Shown: in pieces, positions 44,332 to 52,348 of the stretch
Numbering within the stretch: position 1 is the first letter of the stretch
Layout of the letters: each line of letters begins with the position of its first letter
Assembly: GCA_949298805.1 (NCBI GenBank)
Contig: CASFXY010000013.1
Coordinates: 1-64,000, forward strand
Direction of reading: 5' to 3'
Source: an uncultured bacterium
GTDB taxonomy: Bacteria; Cyanobacteriota; Vampirovibrionia; Gastranaerophilales; Gastranaerophilaceae
DNA length: 64,000 nucleotides
Position numbers and translations under genes: made by a program
Notes under the pieces: generated by a model
Seen by the model: the letters and a program-made list of their open reading frames with translations, nothing else
The model's database searches: none
What the model was told of the DNA's origin: nothing

Positions 44332-47145
44332 ATGCCAGAGGAAAAAAAAGAATTTAAAAATACGCTTAATCTGCCGCAAACAACACTTGCCATGCGCGCT
44401 AATGCATCTGTTAGAGAGGTAGAAATTCAAAAATTTTGGGAAGAAAACAAAATTTATGAAAAAAATATTGCTCAAAGAGATAAAGCAAATAAATTCATTC
44501 TGCATGACGGTCCTCCTTATTTAAGTTCTGATAAAATTCATATCGGGACAGCATTAAATAAAATATTAAAAGATATTGTTGTTAAATATAAATCTCAAAA
44601 AGGATACTATGCACCTTATGTTCCGGGATATGACGCTCATGGGTTGCCTATAGAAAATGCGGTTGTAAAAAATATAAAGGGTGGCAGAGAAGCAATTACT
44701 CCTTATGAACTAAGACAAAAATGCAGAGAATTTGCACTTAAAAATTTAAAAGGTCAAGAGGCGAATTTTAAACGTCTTGGCGTATGGGGCGATTGGGAAA
44801 ATCCATATTTGTCTATTGCGCCTGAATTTGAAGCACGTCAAATCAGAATTTTTTATGAAATGTATAAAAAAGGCTATATTGAAAAAGGTCTAAAGCCTGT
44901 TTATTGGTGTGCAAGTTGTGAAACTGCTTTGGCTGAAGCAGAAGTTGAATATGCAGATCATACATCAGAGTCAATATATGTGAAATTTAAATTTATTGAT
45001 GATGACTGCAAAAAAATTTACAGTATGGCAAATATTGAATCAAATTTACCGCTCTACAGTATAATTTGGACAACAACTCCTTGGACAATTCCTTCGAATA
45101 TGGCAATAAGCCTGCATCCTGATTTTGAATATCAAATTTTTGAATATCAAGGTGCAAATTACATTGTTGCCAAGGAACTTCTGGAAAGTTTTACAAAAGA
45201 TGTAGAGTGGGAAAATATTAACCTTGAGGGCAAAACACTCAGAGGTTCTCAGCTTGAAAATCTTAAAACAAAACATCCCATGTATGAAAGATTTTCTCCA
45301 ATCCTTACAGGTGAACATGTAACTCTTGAGGCAGGCACAGGCGCTGTTCACACCGCCCCCGGTCATGGTCTTGAGGACTGGGAGGTTTGTCAAAAATACG
45401 GTATAGAAACATTTTCACCTTTTGATTCAAAAGGACGTTGGACATCACAAGTTCCGGAACTTGAAGGAGTGCCTTATTACAAGGGTAATCAAATTGTGAT
45501 TGACAAATTAAAAGAATTAAATGCGCTAATAAAACAAACGCCCATTACTCACAGTTATCCGCATTGTTGGAGGTGCAAAAATCCGGTTATGTACAGAGCA
45601 ACTCCGCAGTGGTTTGTAAGAGTTGGTGAATATAAAAATCAAACATTAAACGCTATTAAAAATGTTCAGTGGATACCCTCGGCAGGTGAAAAAAGAATTT
45701 CAAATATGGTGGAAAATCGCTCTGACTGGTGTATTTCACGTCAAAGAGCATGGGGTGTGCCAATTCCTGTATTGTATTGTAAGAAATGCGGTAAAGCAAT
45801 TGTCAGCGATGAAACAATTGACATAATTGCTGATAAATTTGAAAAAGAATCTTCCGATGCTTGGGTTAAATACGAAGCAAAGGATTTTATGCCCGAAGGG
45901 TATAAATGTGAATGTGGCTGTGATGAGTTTGAAAAAGAGTCAGATATTATGGATGTATGGTTTGATTCCGGTTCCTCCTGGTCTGCAGTTGTCGAAAAGC
46001 GCTCAAGTGAACTTGGTACAATTCCTGTTGAGATGTACCTTGAAGGTTCAGATCAGCATCGCGGCTGGTTTCAATCATCTCTTTTGACATGTGTTGCAAC
46101 GCGCGGAGTTGCCCCTTACAAGACAGTATTGACACATGGTTTTGTTTTGGACGGCGAAGGACGAAAAATGTCAAAATCATTGGGCAATGTTGTTCTGCCG
46201 CAGGAAGTTACAAAAGTATACGGTGCTGATGTATTAAGATTGTGGGCTGCAAGCGTTGACTACAGAAATGATATCAAAATCGGCGAAAATATCATCAAAC
46301 AACTTGTTGAAATTTTTAAGAAAACAAGAAATACGGCAAGATTTTTACTCGGTAATTTGTTTGATTTTGACCCTAAAACAGATTATGTAAAATACGAAGA
46401 CTTAAAAAGCATTGACAAGTTTGCACTTTCAAGACTAAATAAACTTATAGAGAATGTTGATGAGGCTTTTGAAAAATATGAGTTTTATAAGTATTTTCAA
46501 TACCTTCAAAACTTTGCAGCGGTTGACTTGAGCTCTTTTTATTTGGATATTGTAAAAGACAGACTTTATACGTCCGGTAAAAAGTCATTATCTAGATGTG
46601 CTTGTCAAACGGTAATGCATGAAATTTTGCAAACGCTTGTCAGAATTTTGGTTCCTGTTATGCCCCACCAAGCGGAAGACATCTGGCAAAATATGCCTGA
46701 GTGCCAAAGAAACGGTCTTGAAAGTATTTTGCTTTCGGATTGGGTAAAAGTTCAGCCGCAATGGAATAATGAAGAACTTGAACATGAATTTACAGAGCTG
46801 CTTAAAACTCGTGATATTGTTTCACATGCAATTGAGCCATTGAGATCCGGTGATGAAAAAATCGTAGGAAGCTCTTTGGAAGTTGATATTTTAATAACTT
46901 GTGAGAACTCCTCTAATCAAAAACTTCTTGAAAAATATAAAGATGATTTGGGAGATTTATACATTGTTTCTCATGTTCTGACGGATGATAGTGCAGAATT
47001 TGATACTATAAGCGAGTTTGAGCAGGACGGTTACAAAGTGAAAATTCAAAAAGCCAAAGGACAAAAGTGCGAACGCTGCTGGAAATATCGTAATCTTAAT
47101 GCAGAAGGAATTTGCGCTGATTGTGCTCAGGCTATAAATTGTTAA
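44332..47145 (+). CDS. ileS: Isoleucyl-tRNA synthetase
   Basis: A 937-residue class I synthetase that charges tRNA-Ile. The HIGH-type motif is DKIHIGTALNKILKD after FILHDGPPYLSS, the KMSKS loop is GRKMSKSLGN, and the editing domain has IIWTTTPWTIPSN. The C-terminal zinc finger is KCERCWKYRN...CADC. AGAGGA precedes ATG 44332. No T-box leader is seen in the 114-base upstream gap. It is a complete, standard bacterial IleS. Confidence 0.98.
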   Translation: MPEEKKEFKNTLNLPQTTLAMRANASVREVEIQKFWEENKIYEKNIAQRDKANKFILHDGPPYLSSDKIHIGTALNKILKDIVVKYKSQKGYYAPYVPGYDAHGLPIENAVVKNIKGGREAITPYELRQKCREFALKNLKGQEANFKRLGVWGDWENPYLSIAPEFEARQIRIFYEMYKKGYIEKGLKPVYWCASCETALAEAEVEYADHTSESIYVKFKFIDDDCKKIYSMANIESNLPLYSIIWTTTPWTIPSNMAISLHPDFEYQIFEYQGANYIVAKELLESFTKDVEWENINLEGKTLRGSQLENLKTKHPMYERFSPILTGEHVTLEAGTGAVHTAPGHGLEDWEVCQKYGIETFSPFDSKGRWTSQVPELEGVPYYKGNQIVIDKLKELNALIKQTPITHSYPHCWRCKNPVMYRATPQWFVRVGEYKNQTLNAIKNVQWIPSAGEKRISNMVENRSDWCISRQRAWGVPIPVLYCKKCGKAIVSDETIDIIADKFEKESSDAWVKYEAKDFMPEGYKCECGCDEFEKESDIMDVWFDSGSSWSAVVEKRSSELGTIPVEMYLEGSDQHRGWFQSSLLTCVATRGVAPYKTVLTHGFVLDGEGRKMSKSLGNVVLPQEVTKVYGADVLRLWAASVDYRNDIKIGENIIKQLVEIFKKTRNTARFLLGNLFDFDPKTDYVKYEDLKSIDKFALSRLNKLIENVDEAFEKYEFYKYFQYLQNFAAVDLSSFYLDIVKDRLYTSGKKSLSRCACQTVMHEILQTLVRILVPVMPHQAEDIWQNMPECQRNGLESILLSDWVKVQPQWNNEELEHEFTELLKTRDIVSHAIEPLRSGDEKIVGSSLEVDILITCENSSNQKLLEKYKDDLGDLYIVSHVLTDDSAEFDTISEFEQDGYKVKIQKAKGQKCERCWKYRNLNAEGICADCAQAINC

Positions 47146-47232
47146 GCAATGTTACAATTTATTGAATCTGCGTAATTCAAAGTAAAAATTTTTGTTAATT
47201 TATATAGCAGCAAAATTTTTACGGGGTTAAAA

Positions 47233-48129
47233 GTGATTCAACTCAATTTAGATTTGAATTATTTAACGCAATACTTTGAAATTACTACTCAAAGGCTTAA
47301 TCAGTATGCTTCAAAAAGCATTGAAGAAGTAATGGAATTAGAGCTTGAGCAAGGCAATGATTATGCTGCACTAATTTCATCTGCCATGCAAAACCCGCAA
47401 AAGCTTGCTAAGCTTTTGCAGTTAATGGACCCTAAGAACCGATATTTAATTATAAGAAATTTATCCGAAAATGACCTTGACAAGCTTATCCCGTATCTTG
47501 AACAAGATGATTTACTATGGGGTTTGAGATATTTTAAGGTTGATAAAATTATCGAAATGTTAAATAAACTCCCGACCGAAGAATTGATGAGTGTTGTGCT
47601 GCAAAGATTTACACTTAAAGATATTTTTCTTCTCATGCCAACAGAAGAAATGGATAAGTTTTTTGAAAATGAAAAAGTTGAACGCAAGGATGTAATGAAA
47701 CATTTTGAAGCCCTTGACCCTTCCGAACTAGAGCGAATTTTGGTTGAGCAATTTGGTCCTGTCATGAAAGAAAAAAATCAGGAAGAACAACTTAAATTTA
47801 TGGAATCGCTTAAAGATGATGATTTCACAAAAATGCTGCAAGGTATGAAAAAACGTGATAAGGTTGACCTTATGGTTAGTTTATGCAAAGAAAAACCGAA
47901 GCTGCTTGAAGAAATTAACCCCGAGAATTTAACTAATCCAATGAGGACAATGGAAAAACATGATATATTGCAGTGTATGTCTGTTCTTGATCCGGAGTTT
48001 TTAATACCTATGGTTCAAGAACTTCCGCCTGATTTGCTGCAAGTTGTTGCAACGCAAATCGACCCTCTTGTTTTTGCTCAAGTGCTGATAGATGAATTTC
48101 CTGATGTTCTTTCAAAAATTGCACTTTAA
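47233..48129 (+). CDS. Armadillo-type MgtE-N/FliG-like helical repeat protein
   Basis: A 298-residue, all-helical, soluble protein that starts at GTG. Short repeats of about 30-35 residues recur: MDPKNRYLIIRNLSENDLDK, LPTEELMSVVLQRFTLKDI, LDPSELERILVEQF, LDPEFLIPMVQELPPDLLQVV. The pattern, LxxLPPExLxxVLxxL, is that of the MgtE N-terminal domain and of the FliG middle domain, but neither a magnesium channel nor the FliG C-terminal torque domain follows. It lies alone between ileS and the convergent LptG-like gene. It could replace part of FliG, or be unrelated to motility. Confidence 0.55.
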   Translation: MIQLNLDLNYLTQYFEITTQRLNQYASKSIEEVMELELEQGNDYAALISSAMQNPQKLAKLLQLMDPKNRYLIIRNLSENDLDKLIPYLEQDDLLWGLRYFKVDKIIEMLNKLPTEELMSVVLQRFTLKDIFLLMPTEEMDKFFENEKVERKDVMKHFEALDPSELERILVEQFGPVMKEKNQEEQLKFMESLKDDDFTKMLQGMKKRDKVDLMVSLCKEKPKLLEEINPENLTNPMRTMEKHDILQCMSVLDPEFLIPMVQELPPDLLQVVATQIDPLVFAQVLIDEFPDVLSKIAL

Positions 48130-49229
48130 GTTATAGTATAGGCTTTTTTATAGTACAAGAAAGAGCCTATTATAAATATTGAAATAACGGGCAGCCATGC
48201 TGCCATAAACGGTGATATTGTTTTTGTTTCCCCAAGATTAAGCGAAAAGGCTCTTATTAAATAATATACAAAAATAATTAGTACACTGAATAAAAATCCC
48301 CTGTTATACCTTACTCTCGGAGGTGTTATTGCAAGCGGAATGCCTACAAGAGTAAGAGCAATAGTAGTAACAGGCAGTGCTAATTTATCATATAAGTCTA
48401 CCTGATATTTTATTTTTAATTTTTCCATAAAATCTTTGTTGAGTTTGTTTTTGTTTATGTATTTTAAAAGTTTAAAGAAATTATATTGACTTGCTGTTTC
48501 TTTAACAAGACCTTCGGCATTTTCAATACCAAAACTTACCGTTGAATCATCAAAAAGACTTGTGTTAAAGATTTTTCCGCTTTTTGAAATTGTATAAATT
48601 ACTCCGCCGTTAAAAATCCAGCCCAGCGCCCCTGTTCTTCCCGCTTTTGCTTGAACAATTTGAATTGCATCTTTGTCGGATAAATCAACTAAAGTAATAT
48701 TGTTTAGGGTTTTGTTTTTGCATTCTTCAATGTATATAAGCCTCTTTAGAACATTGTTTTTGTCCGCATCTTTTATGGTGAAATTCATTCTTCCTTCAGG
48801 AACATGTTTTTTTTGAAGCGAGTATATAGCAAGGTGCTTTGATGTCATACTGGTTGCAGGAACTATAACTTCGCTTATAAAAAAACTCACAAATGTCATA
48901 ACTATTGCAAAAGCAAATATTGGACGTGCCATTCTTGAAATACTTATGCCACAAGCTTTTAAGACCGTTACTTCTGAATTAAGACTTAACCTGTTAACGG
49001 TCATAACCGTTGCAAAAAGTGTTGAAATAGGTATTGTCATTACAAAAACCTGTGGCAAATTTAAAATAATCATCATAAAAGCTATGTTAAACGGTATACC
49101 ATACAGAGTTATTTGTTTAATCAGTTGCGTAAAAGTTTCTGAGGCAAAAATAATGGAAGTAAAAATAATTACACCCATTAAAAATACTTCTAAAAGTTGT
49201 TTTAGTATATATTTATCCAAAATGGGCAT
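48126..49229 (-). CDS. LptG/LptF-family (YjgP/YjgQ) permease
   Basis: About 367 residues. Three helices at the start (QLLEVFLMGVIIFTSIIFAS) and three at the end (FLFSVLIIFVYYLIRAFSL) flank a periplasmic jellyroll, the layout of LPS-export permeases. The family-typical opening MPILDKYILKQLLE suggests ATG 49229; the frame continues to 49301, overlapping tyrA. It would work with LptB to pull LPS from the inner membrane towards an OstA/LptD-like protein, which is also encoded in the window. The genes lptA, lptB and lptC are not here. Confidence 0.88.
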   Translation of the reverse strand: MPILDKYILKQLLEVFLMGVIIFTSIIFASETFTQLIKQITLYGIPFNIAFMMIILNLPQVFVMTIPISTLFATVMTVNRLSLNSEVTVLKACGISISRMARPIFAFAIVMTFVSFFISEVIVPATSMTSKHLAIYSLQKKHVPEGRMNFTIKDADKNNVLKRLIYIEECKNKTLNNITLVDLSDKDAIQIVQAKAGRTGALGWIFNGGVIYTISKSGKIFNTSLFDDSTVSFGIENAEGLVKETASQYNFFKLLKYINKNKLNKDFMEKLKIKYQVDLYDKLALPVTTIALTLVGIPLAITPPRVRYNRGFLFSVLIIFVYYLIRAFSLNLGETKTISPFMAAWLPVISIFIIGSFLYYKKAYTIT

Positions 49230-49263
49230 TTGGCGATATTTTTGATAAATATAATTTTTTATA

Positions 49264-50061
49264 TTATTTAGGATTAAATATATTCTTGCCTTTTTTGTCA
49301 TACATCAGCGCTCTTTTTTGACTTATGTTTTTAAGCACCTCTATTCTCTCATCATCTTTAAGGTTTTTCAAGTAAGTTAAAGATTCAAGAAACAAATCTA
49401 TACTTTTATCAATATTTTTTTTATTTAATTTCAACATGTCAGCTGCCAAGATTTCATTTGTTGCAGCAAGTCTTGTTGTATCTCTAAATCCGCTTGCAGC
49501 AATTGTTTTAGCTTCATTAGTTTTAACGGAATTAAAAAGTGCAAAAGACAAAAGCATTGGTAAATGAGAAATTTGTGCAGCAGCAAAATCGTGAGTTTTT
49601 GAATCCATTAAAACAGGCTCAGCACCCATAAATTTTATTACTTCTTCTAAAATGGCATTTCTTTTTGTAATAACCCATTTTGCACCACAAAACAACTCGC
49701 TTTTAGAAGCATCAAATCCTGATTCTTCAGTTCCCGCCATTGGATGAGTGCCTATATAGTTAAATTTATATCCGCCTTCCAAAAAACTTTTTAGCGAACA
49801 TACATCACATACAATACATTTTGGAGATACAATATTTTCAAGTCTTTTTAAGACATTTTTCGCTTCATTCATTGGTGAACATACAAAAACCACATCTGCA
49901 CCCCTTGCATCTTCTATCATATCCGAAGCGTAAGGGGTGTAGCTCTTTGCCTTGTCGTAACTTGATTTTGAAATAGCAGCAACTTCCCAATCACTTTCAC
50001 TGAGCGATTTTAAAATTGAACCGCCTATCAACCCTAAACCTATAACAGCGATTTTTAACAT
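49264..50061 (-). CDS. tyrA: Prephenate dehydrogenase
   Basis: It oxidises prephenate (or arogenate) for tyrosine synthesis. From ATG 50061 the protein has 265 residues. It opens with the NAD-binding LKIAVIGLGLIGGSILKSL and then has VVFVCSPMNEAKNVL, the catalytic HPMAGTEESGFDA, and SHLPMLLSFAL. An upstream in-frame extension to 50184 is not family-like. A cyanobacterial relative would be likely to use arogenate, but the sequence does not decide it. Confidence 0.9.
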   Translation of the reverse strand: MLKIAVIGLGLIGGSILKSLSESDWEVAAISKSSYDKAKSYTPYASDMIEDARGADVVFVCSPMNEAKNVLKRLENIVSPKCIVCDVCSLKSFLEGGYKFNYIGTHPMAGTEESGFDASKSELFCGAKWVITKRNAILEEVIKFMGAEPVLMDSKTHDFAAAQISHLPMLLSFALFNSVKTNEAKTIAASGFRDTTRLAATNEILAADMLKLNKKNIDKSIDLFLESLTYLKNLKDDERIEVLKNISQKRALMYDKKGKNIFNPK

Positions 50062-50137
50062 AATATATATTATAGTATAAATTTTGTTTTTTGTATTATA
50101 ATGGTTAAGAAAAATAAAGCATTTTTGGAGGTATAAA

Positions 50138-50644
50138 ATGGAGTTAATAAAAAAAGGACGTGCTTTTAAATTTGGCGATAACATCTCTACAGACCATATT
50201 GCGCCCGGCAGACTCTTTCATTTAAGAAGTAATCTTGAAGAATTTTCAAAGCATGTTCTAGAAGATGCCGATCCTGAATTTGCCTCAAAAATGCAAAAAG
50301 GTGATTTTGTTGTTGCAGGAAATAATTTCGGGCTTGGTTCTTCTCGTGAGCATGCGCCGCAAATTATTAAAATAGCAGGAGTCGGCGCTGTTATAGCAAA
50401 AAGTTTTGCAAGAATCTTCTACAGAAATGCAATTAATATCGGGCTTTTGGCAATAGAATGCAATACCGATAATATTGAGGCGGGAGATGAGCTTGAGCTT
50501 GATATCAGAAACGGCATTTTAAAAAATATTACAAAAAATGAAACAATAAAAATTACCCCTCTGCCTGACGTTATGATAAAACTTTTAAACGACGGTGGTT
50601 TGATTGAACACTTGAGAAAGCATGGAGATTTTGACCTTGTATAA
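50138..50644 (+). CDS. Aconitase/isopropylmalate-dehydratase small subunit
   Basis: A 168-residue LeuD-like swivel domain. RAFKFGDNISTDHIAPGRL opens it, with NFGLGSSREHAPQIIK in the middle and SFARIFYRNAINIGL after. The substrate loop PGRLFHLRSN is neither YLRT (homoaconitase) nor YLVY (isopropylmalate), and resembles aconitase-like small subunits of anaerobes. The large subunit is not adjacent. The start follows TTTGGAGG. It overlaps the next dehydrogenase gene by 23 bases, implying citrate-to-2-oxoglutarate chemistry as an alternative to leucine synthesis. Confidence 0.8.
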   Translation: MELIKKGRAFKFGDNISTDHIAPGRLFHLRSNLEEFSKHVLEDADPEFASKMQKGDFVVAGNNFGLGSSREHAPQIIKIAGVGAVIAKSFARIFYRNAINIGLLAIECNTDNIEAGDELELDIRNGILKNITKNETIKITPLPDVMIKLLNDGGLIEHLRKHGDFDLV

Positions 50645-51635
50645 TGTAACTTTAATTAATGGTGATGGTATAGGACCTGAAATAACCGATGCGGTTGTAA
50701 AAATTTTAGAGGCTTCAGGTGTTAAAATTAATTGGGATTTACAAACTGCCGGTGCTGATGTTGTTGCAGCAGGCGATGTGCCGTTACCAAATCGTGTAAT
50801 TGAGTCGATTAAGAAAAATAAAGTAGCGCTTAAAGCGCCTGTTACAACACCTATTGGTAAGGGTTTTCGTTCCGTAAATGTACAACTTAGGCGCGAACTT
50901 GATTTATTTGCAAACCTTCGCCCTTCAAAAAATCTCCCGGGGATTAAAACTCCTTTTAATGATGTTGATTTAATTGTTGTTAGAGAAAATACCGAAGATT
51001 TGTACGCCGGAATTGAAAATAAAATAAACGAAGATAGAGTTGAGGGTATTAAATTAATTACCCGTCAAGGTTCAACTAGAATATGCAAATGGGCTTTTGA
51101 ATATGCAGTTAAACATAACAGAAGCGAAGTTTGTGCCGTTACAAAAGCAAATATTTGTAAACTTTCAGACGGTTTATTTTTAGAATGTTTTAGAGAAGTT
51201 TCAAAAGAATACCCAAATATTACACCAAGAGAAATTCTTGTTGATAATCTTTGTATGCAACTTGTTCAAAACCCTTCTCAATTTGATGTTTTGGTTTTGC
51301 CAAATTTGTATGGTGATATTGTATCCGACCTTTGCGCCGGTTTAATCGGAGGTTTAGGGGTTGCTCAAGGTGCGAATATAGGTCTTGATTGTGCCGTATT
51401 TGAACCCGTGCATGGCAGTGCGCCTGATATAAAAGGTAAGAATATCGCAAATCCTACGGCATTATTATTAAGCGCAATTGAAATGGTTAAACATTTGGGC
51501 GAATTTGAAATTGCGCAAAAAATTCAAAATGCACTTTTTAAAACCCTTAGGGAAGGCAAAGTGCTAACATGTGATCTTGGTGGAAGTGCCAAAACTACCG
51601 AGTTTAGGGATGAAATTATTAAAAATTTAAGTTAA
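50622..51635 (+). CDS. NAD-type isocitrate/isopropylmalate dehydrogenase family enzyme
   Basis: A 337-residue beta-decarboxylating dehydrogenase. The nucleotide end reads LINGDGIGPEITDAV, with RENTEDLYAGIE, NLYGDIVSDLCAGLIGGLG and FEPVHGSAPDIKGKNIANPT. The RENTEDLYAGIE motif is that of isocitrate and homoisocitrate dehydrogenases; LeuB normally has a different helix there. The start ATG 50622 lies inside the previous gene. Together with that small subunit it probably supplies 2-oxoglutarate; leucine-pathway use cannot be excluded. Confidence 0.85.
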   Translation: MEILTLYNVTLINGDGIGPEITDAVVKILEASGVKINWDLQTAGADVVAAGDVPLPNRVIESIKKNKVALKAPVTTPIGKGFRSVNVQLRRELDLFANLRPSKNLPGIKTPFNDVDLIVVRENTEDLYAGIENKINEDRVEGIKLITRQGSTRICKWAFEYAVKHNRSEVCAVTKANICKLSDGLFLECFREVSKEYPNITPREILVDNLCMQLVQNPSQFDVLVLPNLYGDIVSDLCAGLIGGLGVAQGANIGLDCAVFEPVHGSAPDIKGKNIANPTALLLSAIEMVKHLGEFEIAQKIQNALFKTLREGKVLTCDLGGSAKTTEFRDEIIKNLS

Positions 51636-51644
51636 AAGTATTAT

Positions 51645-52016
51645 ATGAAATTAGAAAATATAGGTCTTGGTATAGATGTTGAAAATGTTGAGCGTTTCAA
51701 AAAATATACCCAAAAAGATAACCCTTTTATAAATAGAATTTTTACAAAAAAGGAAATAGAGTATTCTTATAAAAGTAAAAAATTTGCACAGCATCTTTGT
51801 GCAAGATATTGCGCAAAAGAAGCTTGCGTTAAGGCACTTTATTCTCTTGGTGTAGACGGCTATTTTTGCCGCGATTTTGAAGTGGAAAACCTGCCTTCAG
51901 GAGTGCCGAAAATTAATCTTATAGGTCCAAAAAAGGGTGATAATATTACCTTTAAATTATCTTTGTCACATACCGACAGTTTTGCTGCTGCCACAGTTAT
52001 AGCACTTATTAACTGA
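51645..52016 (+). CDS. acpS: Holo-[acyl-carrier-protein] synthase
   Basis: It attaches 4'-phosphopantetheine to acyl carrier protein. The 123 residues contain the metal-binding LGIDVENVERFKKY and ARYCAKEACVKAL, then LSLSHTDSFAAATVI. The length is standard. It follows the dehydrogenase gene by nine bases, so it is in the same transcript. Confidence 0.93.
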   Translation: MKLENIGLGIDVENVERFKKYTQKDNPFINRIFTKKEIEYSYKSKKFAQHLCARYCAKEACVKALYSLGVDGYFCRDFEVENLPSGVPKINLIGPKKGDNITFKLSLSHTDSFAAATVIALIN

Positions 52017-52108
52017 ATATATACTTTTGTAATTTTTTATAAAGTTGTGTAAAAATTTATTTAAAACATGATGAGATTAATGTAAAAAAGCGTTAAACTC
52101 AGCATGTT

Positions 52109-52318
52109 ATGAATATTGTAAAAGTACTCGATGATTATTCTAAAACAGAAGATCAAAGAGAGCTGGTTGAGTATTTAAAGGGCATTTTGCCTTCGACAAT
52201 TTGTTATGAACCCATTAAAAATAAAGATTTCATAAGAAAGTACATGACCCCTCTCAATGATTTTGTAATTTACACAACGGCTATGCCTTGTGCAGATGTT
52301 CGTCGTGTATTGAGATAG
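52109..52318 (+). CDS. Small conserved-looking orphan protein
   Basis: A 69-residue frame starting MNIVKVLDDYSKTEDQRELV and ending MPCADVRRVLR, followed immediately by a strong terminator. It is soluble, acidic first and basic last, with two Cys. No recognisable family. The ribosome binding site is poor. The terminator placed three bases after the stop and codon use like its neighbours argue that it is real. Confidence 0.55.
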   Translation: MNIVKVLDDYSKTEDQRELVEYLKGILPSTICYEPIKNKDFIRKYMTPLNDFVIYTTAMPCADVRRVLR

Positions 52319-52320
52319 TT

Positions 52321-52347
52321 AAAACCCGCTTATTAAAGCGGGTTTTT
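52321..52347. terminator. Bidirectional terminator at 52.3 kb
   Basis: ACCCGCTT pairs with AAGCGGGT around a four-base loop, with A's before and T's after. It ends the acpS transcript and, from the other strand, the GT5-like gene. Confidence 0.9.
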
Positions 52348-52348
52348 C

